A stretch of DNA of 10,829 nucleotides, from NCBI GenBank assembly GCA_005883865.1, contig VBAO01000178.1, forward strand, positions 1 through 10,829, written 5' to 3'. The position numbers and the translations under genes are program-made. Numbering within the stretch: the first letter of the stretch is position 1; each line of letters starts with the position of its first letter. Under the pieces are notes generated by a model, which had not been told where the DNA came from, made no database searches, and worked only from the letters and a program-made list of their open reading frames with translations. Positions 7,114 to 10,829 of the stretch are shown piece by piece. The stretch is from Candidatus Segetimicrobium genomatis. GTDB lineage: Bacteria > Sysuimicrobiota > Sysuimicrobiia > Sysuimicrobiales > Segetimicrobiaceae.

Positions 7114-7361
7114 GAGTCGTCCCTCCGAAAGCCTCCCTCGATCCGCCTGAGATCTTCTGGAGAACTTCCGCAAAGCCTCTCCCCGGCCGGCCGTCATCCG
7201 CCTCTCATCTGATCTGTGGGGAACGCTCATCCGAATCATCCGGAAAACCCCCTGGATGAACCAAGGGGGAGTCCCGATTTCGCGGAACTCTGGAGGGCGT
7301 AGGCGACGATATCGGGATAGCCCGGCCGGGCCGGGAGTTCCGGTCGGGGGAGGTAGCGCGA
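7114..7361. promoter_or_regulatory. divergent intergenic region with structured leader before the small gene pair
   Basis: These 248 bases separate the amidase start from the small gene pair and should hold promoters for both directions. On the plus-strand side three inverted repeats stand close together. CCCCCTGG at 7248-7255 pairs with CCAAGGGGG at 7261-7269 with one bulged A. GGAACTC at 7284-7290 pairs with GAGTTCC at 7335-7341. GCCCGGCCGGGC at 7320-7331 is a perfect palindrome. The run GGGGGAGG at about 7345-7352 is the ribosome site of the 78-aa gene. On the minus strand GGATGA occurs repeatedly around 7228-7260. I match no riboswitch family and see no clear -10/-35 pair. Confidence 0.4.
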
Positions 7362-7598
7362 ATGACGACGGGTCTGATTCTCGCCAACATGACATCGATC
7401 AAGCGGCGAATCCGGCACATCAATACCGAGTACGATGGGCTGGACAACCGTCTGGAGGCCATGAACGTCGTGCAGGCCGCGCTTCGCGAGATGACCACGC
7501 TGCACAGCCTGCTCCCGAAGCCGATCAAGGAGAAGAGTTGGGTCTTCCTCAGTCTGGAGCGAGGCCGCACGCACTGCCGCGCCGAGGGGTGGAAGTGA
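7362..7598 (+). CDS. hypothetical protein, 78 aa, charged and helical
   Basis: I do not recognise this protein. ATG 7362 has a strong ribosome site (GGGGGAGG ending about 9 bases before it), and about 86% of codons end in G or C by hand count, so coding is well supported. The middle (SIKRRIRHINTEYDGL, then NRLEAMNVVQAALREMTT) is charged with regularly spaced Ile/Leu/Met and is likely helical, perhaps a short coiled coil. It continues HSLLPKPIKEKSWVFLSL and a basic tail with one Cys. There is no signal peptide or membrane helix. Its TGA overlaps the GTG of the next small gene, so the two products are made together and may interact. The minus-strand frames opposite look like shadows. Confidence 0.7.
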   Translation: MTTGLILANMTSIKRRIRHINTEYDGLDNRLEAMNVVQAALREMTTLHSLLPKPIKEKSWVFLSLERGRTHCRAEGWK

Positions 7599-7717
7599 AG
7601 GAACACTCCTCTTCGCGCCTGCCGCTGGCCGCCGGATTGAGCGTCGCGTTCCTGGCTTCCGCGCTGGCTGTCTACTTCGTCTTCTTCCGCCGCGCGAAGC
7701 GGGACCTGGGCTTCTGA
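7595..7717 (+). CDS. hypothetical single-span membrane protein, 40 aa
   Basis: GTG 7595 overlaps the previous gene's stop as GTGA, and GAGGGGTGGAA lies immediately before it as a ribosome site; the frame ends at TGA 7715-7717. The product has a short polar N-terminus (KEHSSSR), one hydrophobic helix of about 22 residues (LPLAAGLSVAFLASALAVYFVFF), and a basic C-terminus (RRAKRDLGF). By the positive-inside rule the C-terminus is cytoplasmic and the N-terminus outside. It could anchor the 78-aa partner at the membrane or be a small regulator of a membrane complex; both are inference. A one-helix protein after a soluble one also recalls some toxin-antitoxin layouts, but nothing else supports that. 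The gene ends 31 bases before the convergent stop of the Fur-family gene. Confidence 0.62.
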   Translation: MKEHSSSRLPLAAGLSVAFLASALAVYFVFFRRAKRDLGF

Positions 7718-7748
7718 CCACGCCCCGTCCGTAGCGCGTTCGATCGGG

Positions 7749-8177
7749 TCAGGTCCCCGCGCGGCACGCGCGACACACCCCGTACAAATCCAGCCGGTGA
7801 TGCTTGACCACGAACCCGCTCCGGCGGAGCCGGGCGGTGAGATCCCCATGGGGGCCCAGCAGGCACGTCTCCGTGGGCTCCACGGAGCCGCACCGCTGGC
7901 AGATGACGTGGTCGTGATGCCGGTCGGCCAGCCCGAAGTGGGCGACCCCGCCGAGATCGAACTGCTCGATCAGCCCCGCCGCATGCAGCCGTTCGAGGAT
8001 GCGGTAGGTGGTCATCTGCCCGAGGCCGCCCGTGGCGCGGCGCGCGCGCGCCCAGATGGCCTGGCAGGTGGCCACGTGCTTGCCCGTGGCGAGCGCCTGC
8101 AAAATCGCGAGGCGCTGGGGCGTGACGCGGAGCCGAGCCTGCTTGAGCAGCGTGGCGAAGCGCCCGGCGTCCGGCAT
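7749..8177 (-). CDS. zur: Fur-family metal-dependent repressor, probably Zur
   Basis: This 142-residue cytoplasmic DNA-binding protein probably represses the metal-uptake genes upstream of it. ATG 8177 has GGGAGGGA ending 8 bases before it; a GTG two codons earlier is too close to that site. The winged-helix part covers roughly residues 6-80, with RVTPQRLAILQAL and MTTYRILERLHAAGLIEQF typical of the family. The dimer and metal part has the motif HHDHVICQRCG: H87, H88, H90, C93, C96. A second pair, C135 and C138, completes the usual structural zinc Cys4 site. The missing N-terminal arm and short length fit Zur or Fur. Its place as the last gene of a Znu-type operon makes zinc sensing most likely; manganese or iron sensing cannot be excluded. 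It starts 32 bases after the znuB stop. Confidence 0.88.
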   Translation of the reverse strand: MPDAGRFATLLKQARLRVTPQRLAILQALATGKHVATCQAIWARARRATGGLGQMTTYRILERLHAAGLIEQFDLGGVAHFGLADRHHDHVICQRCGSVEPTETCLLGPHGDLTARLRRSGFVVKHHRLDLYGVCRACRAGT

Positions 8178-8209
8178 GTGCACGTTCCCTCCCACGCGAC
8201 TATACCGCA

Positions 8210-9028
8210 CTAGGCCGCAGCGCGTCGCGCTGCCGGGGCCCGGGGACCGATCAGGCGGGCCGTGAGATAGACGGCCAGGCTGATACTCGCGACGAAGAAG
8301 CTCACCGGCAACGACGTGACCACGCCGCACGCGATCCCGCCCCCGGTCGCGACGACCGCGATCACGATACTGTAGAGGATGACCAATCCCGGATGGGGTG
8401 TGAGGCGCTGCGCGGCGCCCGCCGGGGTGATCAGGAGCGTCAGGACGAGGAGCACCCCGACGACCTGCGCGGCCTCGGCGACCGCCAGCGCGAGGATCAA
8501 GAGAAAGACCGCCGAGATCAGCCGCATCGGAACCCCGCGCGCCTCGGCCGCCTCCGGATCGACCGTCGCGAAGCGCAGCGGCCGGTAGACGACCGCGAGC
8601 GCCACCAGGACGACCGCGCCGACGACGGCAGAGCGCACGACGTCATCGCGGCTGACCGCCATGATGGTCCCAAACAAGATGCTGAACGCCTCGGTCGCGT
8701 ACCGCGTGTACAACGACAGGAAGAGCACGCCGAGGCCCAACCCAAACGCCAGGATCGTCCCGATGGCGATATCGCGCTCCCGCAGCCGGACCCCGAGCAC
8801 GCCGATCGCGAGCGCGGCCGCAAAACAGGCCGCCAGGAGCCCCAGCTCGGCCGGGAGGCCGACGAGGACCGCGCCCGCGGCGCCGGTGAAGCCCACCTCG
8901 GCCAGACCATGGACGGCGAACCCCATGTTTCGGGCCGTGACAAACGGACCGACGAAGCCGGCGACGATCGCCGTCACGGCCCCGGCCACCAGCGCCTGCT
9001 GCACGAAGGCATAGTGCCACAGGCTCAT
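8210..9028 (-). CDS. znuB: metal ABC transporter permease, ZnuB type
   Basis: A 272-residue polytopic inner-membrane protein that forms the channel of a zinc/manganese-type ABC importer (ABC-3 family). Eight or so hydrophobic helices run through the protein. Conserved landmarks include VTARNMGFAVHGLAEVGFTGAA near residues 30-52, FGTIMAVS near the middle, the cytoplasmic segment ATVDPEAAEARGVP that probably couples to the ATPase, and the late LLVLTLLITPAGAAQRL helix. ATG 9028 overlaps the znuC stop as ATGA, a sign of translational coupling. The C-terminus is an Arg/Ala-rich tail. It is complete and normal in length. Confidence 0.94.
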   Translation of the reverse strand: MSLWHYAFVQQALVAGAVTAIVAGFVGPFVTARNMGFAVHGLAEVGFTGAAGAVLVGLPAELGLLAACFAAALAIGVLGVRLRERDIAIGTILAFGLGLGVLFLSLYTRYATEAFSILFGTIMAVSRDDVVRSAVVGAVVLVALAVVYRPLRFATVDPEAAEARGVPMRLISAVFLLILALAVAEAAQVVGVLLVLTLLITPAGAAQRLTPHPGLVILYSIVIAVVATGGGIACGVVTSLPVSFFVASISLAVYLTARLIGPRAPAARRAAA

Positions 9029-9846
9029 CCGATCACATCCTCATGCGCCGCCAGCACCGGCTCGTGCCCGCCGAGCTCGGCCCCGACCACCAAGACCCGG
9101 CCTCGATGGCGCAGCACCTCGACCGGGAGCCCGTACACGCGACTGAGGGTCTCCGACGTCAGGATCTCGTCGGGGGAACCCGCCGCCCACCTGGCCCCGG
9201 CCAGCAGGAGAATGCGGTCGACGGCGGAGAGCAGCGGATTGATGTCGTGCGTCACGAAGATCACCGTGGCTCCCCGCGACCGGTTCCAGTCGGCGATCAC
9301 CTGCACGATCACCTGTTGGAAATGCAGGTCCAGGCTCAGCAGCGGCTCATCGCAGAGCAGGATTGTGGGATCGCCGACCAGGGCCTGCGCGATGCGCAGC
9401 CGCTGCTGCTCGCCGCCGGACAACTGTCCGACGGGAGCATCCGCGTATCTGGCGGCATCGAGGCGTCTCAAGATGCCATCGACCCGCTTCCGGACGCCCT
9501 CCGGGCGGACCGTCACGCCCCACCGATGGCCGTTCAGGCCAAATCCCACGAGATCCCGCCCCCGGATCGGGAGATCCGGGTCGAAGGCCCGCTGCTGCGG
9601 CACGTATCCGATCGCGGCGTTTCCAGGCCGCGGGGCACGCCCGCCCACCTGAACCGTACCCGCGCTCAACGATTGGAGGCCGAGCACCACCCGCAACAGC
9701 GAGGTCTTTCCCACCCCATTCGGGCCGATGACGGCGAGAAACTCTCCGGCCGCGACCGTGAGCGACACGTCGGTCCAGATCGGCCGCCCACCGAGGCGCA
9801 ACGAGGCCCGCTCGAGGCGGACGGCCGGGGGCCCGCCGGTGATCAC
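9025..9846 (-). CDS. znuC: metal ABC transporter ATP-binding protein, ZnuC type
   Basis: This 273-residue cytoplasmic ATPase powers the ZnuB-type permease. Walker A is GPNGVGKTS at residues 41-49, the Q-loop is near Q84/Q85, the ABC signature LSGGEQQR is at 142-149, Walker B ILLCDEP is at 162-168, and the switch His is H200 in VTHD. All are intact, so it should be active. I chose GTG 9846 because it overlaps the znuA stop as GTGA and has GGAGGGGAG just upstream. An ATG at 9900 would overlap znuA by 58 bases and add a Gly/Arg/Pro-rich leader not expected in the family. The tail after about residue 205 resembles the usual ZnuC C-terminus (LSRVYGLPVEVL). Confidence 0.94.
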   Translation of the reverse strand: MITGGPPAVRLERASLRLGGRPIWTDVSLTVAAGEFLAVIGPNGVGKTSLLRVVLGLQSLSAGTVQVGGRAPRPGNAAIGYVPQQRAFDPDLPIRGRDLVGFGLNGHRWGVTVRPEGVRKRVDGILRRLDAARYADAPVGQLSGGEQQRLRIAQALVGDPTILLCDEPLLSLDLHFQQVIVQVIADWNRSRGATVIFVTHDINPLLSAVDRILLLAGARWAAGSPDEILTSETLSRVYGLPVEVLRHRGRVLVVGAELGGHEPVLAAHEDVIG

Positions 9847-10745
9847 TTCGTCTCCCCTCCCAACGCGGCGTCCAGCTGGGCCAGCTGGCCGAGCATCCAC
9901 TGCTGGTAGGTCTTTCCTGGCGGCTCCGTCTCCGTGACGCCCACCACGGGGATGCCCAGCTGTTTCGCCCGTTGCCGGACCTTGGTGGTGATGGGGGTGA
10001 CGGTCTGCAGGTTGTAGAGGAGCACCCTGACCCGGTGAGTCCTCAGCTGGTCTTCCATCTGCGCCACGGCGGCGGCCGGCGGCTCCTCCCCTTCTTCGAC
10101 GGCTTTCTGGAACGCGCGCGGCGTGAGCACCCTCAGGCCCAGGGCGTCCGACATGTAGCCGAACACGGGCTCTGTGGCCCCCACCGGGGTCCCGGCGTAG
10201 CGCGCCCGGAGGCGCGCGACCTCGTCGTTCAGCCGCTTCATGGACGCTGTAAACGCCCCGAGCCGAGTCCGGTACGAGGCGGCATTGGCGGGGTCGAGCC
10301 CGACGAGGGCCTCGGCCACGACCTGCGCCAGCTTCGGCATCGTGGCGGGAGCATACCAGACATGGGGGTTATCGCCGTCCTTCCGCCCCACCAGGCTCCC
10401 CACCACGATCAGCTTTCGGTCCCGGCGGGGGGAGGCGTTCAGCAGGCGAGTCATGAAGCTGTCGTAGCCGAGCCCGTTCTGGATGACGAGCCGGGCGTTC
10501 GCGACCGCCGCGCCGTCTTTGGCGCTCACCTCATACTCGTGGGGATCCACGGTCGGATCGACGATGATGCTCGTGACCGCCACGTGGTCGCCGCCGATCT
10601 GCCCCACGAGATCGCCGTAGAAGTTCTCCGCCGCGACCACGGCGACCCTGGAAGGCGCCGCGGCCGCGCCGGAAGCGACCGGCGCCCCGAGCGCCATCAA
10701 GATTCCAAGGCCAAGAATTGTGCGGCTGATTGCGCCCATCGACAT
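9843..10745 (-). CDS. znuA: metal ABC transporter substrate-binding protein, cluster A-I (ZnuA-like)
   Basis: This 300-residue exported protein captures a divalent metal for the ZnuBC-type importer. It begins with a signal peptide (ISRTILGLGILMALGAPVASGAAAA) with likely cleavage near residues 26-30 and no lipobox Cys. Landmarks are VVAAENFYGDLVGQIGG, DPHEYE with H69, a GLGYDSFM segment, NPHVWYAP with H128, and TEPVFGYMSDALG with E192. Near the end VTETEPPGKTY supplies E272 and E274. So the metal site looks like His-His-Glu-Glu rather than the three-His set of classical ZnuA, and there is no His-rich loop. By alignment in my head E192 corresponds to the Glu of Mn-binding PsaA. Start is ATG 10745 with GGGGG just before it; ATG 10739 is a fair alternative. 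It is first in the operon, so the operator at 10807-10821 controls all four genes. Confidence 0.93.
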   Translation of the reverse strand: MSMGAISRTILGLGILMALGAPVASGAAAAPSRVAVVAAENFYGDLVGQIGGDHVAVTSIIVDPTVDPHEYEVSAKDGAAVANARLVIQNGLGYDSFMTRLLNASPRRDRKLIVVGSLVGRKDGDNPHVWYAPATMPKLAQVVAEALVGLDPANAASYRTRLGAFTASMKRLNDEVARLRARYAGTPVGATEPVFGYMSDALGLRVLTPRAFQKAVEEGEEPPAAAVAQMEDQLRTHRVRVLLYNLQTVTPITTKVRQRAKQLGIPVVGVTETEPPGKTYQQWMLGQLAQLDAALGGETK

Positions 10746-10800
10746 TGAACCCCCACTCCGTCCTTGGCCCCGCCCGCGCCCTCGTTATTCGCGGGTTCCT

Positions 10801-10806
10801 ATCATA
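10801..10806 (-). promoter_or_regulatory. -10-like hexamer before znuA
   Basis: Read on the minus strand this is TATGAT, one base from TATAAT, about 56 bases before the znuA ATG. It sits in the only AT-rich patch of the region. The matching -35 would fall at the window edge, around 10824-10829, where TCGCGT is a poor match, so the box is supported mainly by the adjacent operator. Confidence 0.5.
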
Positions 10807-10821
10807 TGATATTCATTACCA
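10807..10821 (-). promoter_or_regulatory. Fur/Zur-type operator upstream of znuA
   Basis: On the minus strand this reads TGGTAATGAATATCA. It fits the 7-1-7 palindrome TGATAAT-N-ATTATCA of the Fur superfamily at 12 of 14 half-site bases, and resembles the TGnnAATnATTnnCA form known for Zur in some lineages. It directly abuts the -10-like TATGAT, so a bound regulator would block RNA polymerase. The gene for a Fur-family regulator is last in this operon, which makes autoregulation likely. An ATCATATGAT palindrome at 10801-10810 overlaps it. Confidence 0.7.
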
Positions 10822-10829
10822 TCACGCGA

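Noticed and set aside
7261..7330. Possible riboswitch (GGGGGAGTCCC segment)
   Set aside because: A loose likeness to the c-di-AMP riboswitch core, but the following conserved segments are absent.
7114..7395. Longer amidase version starting upstream of 7113
   Set aside because: The added residues resemble no amidase N-terminus, overlap the small gene, and the ATG at 7113 has a strong ribosome site and normal family start.
7362..7717. Reading the small pair as a toxin-antitoxin system
   Set aside because: Layout alone (two small overlapping genes, one with a membrane helix) is not enough; no known toxin or antitoxin motif is visible.
8393..9909. Long plus-strand frames opposite znuB and znuC
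   Set aside because: They are antisense to strongly recognisable transporter genes, and their products are rich in Arg, Asp, His and Pro without domains.

Overview
This is a GC-rich bacterial chromosome segment with tightly packed genes, strong G/C preference at third codon positions, GTG starts beside ATG, and start/stop overlaps. Gene content (MHS-type MFS transporter, dipeptide-type ABC permeases, Tat-exported solute-binding protein, amidase-signature hydrolase, zinc/manganese-type ABC importer with a Fur-family regulator) suggests a soil or sediment heterotroph. I cannot name a phylum from sequence alone; Rokubacteria-like, Betaproteobacteria-like and Chloroflexota-like lineages are all plausible. 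I see no insertion sequence, integrase, tRNA, rRNA or CRISPR array.

Layout. Positions 1-321 (+) hold the 3' end of an MHS-family MFS transporter, followed by a GC-rich hairpin at 349-373. Positions 443-835 (+) hold an unrecognised 130-aa gene. Positions 1066-3280 (+) are a compact run: an NTF2/SnoaL-like small protein, then DppB-type and DppC-type permeases. Positions 3292-3921 (-) encode an exported protein resembling the PsbP/DUF1795 group, lying between the permeases and their probable binding protein. Positions 4093-5694 (+) encode a Tat-exported family 5 solute-binding protein. Positions 5701-7113 (-) encode an amidase-signature hydrolase with a complete Lys-Ser-Ser triad. The peptide-type importer has no ATPase gene in this window.

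Positions 7362-7717 (+) hold two overlapping small genes: a 78-aa charged helical protein and a 40-aa single-span membrane protein. A leader with inverted repeats precedes them. I recognise neither product; this pair is the best candidate here for something undescribed.

Positions 7749-10745 (-) form one metal-uptake operon in the order znuA, znuC, znuB, Fur/Zur-type regulator. znuA/znuC overlap by a GTGA, znuC/znuB by an ATGA, and the regulator starts 32 bp after znuB. Upstream of znuA, at the window edge, lies a 15-bp Fur/Zur-type operator abutting a TATGAT -10-like hexamer. This supports a self-limiting circuit in which the last gene represses the operon when metal is sufficient. The binding protein has ligands resembling His-His-Glu-Glu and no His-rich loop, so zinc against manganese is not settled.
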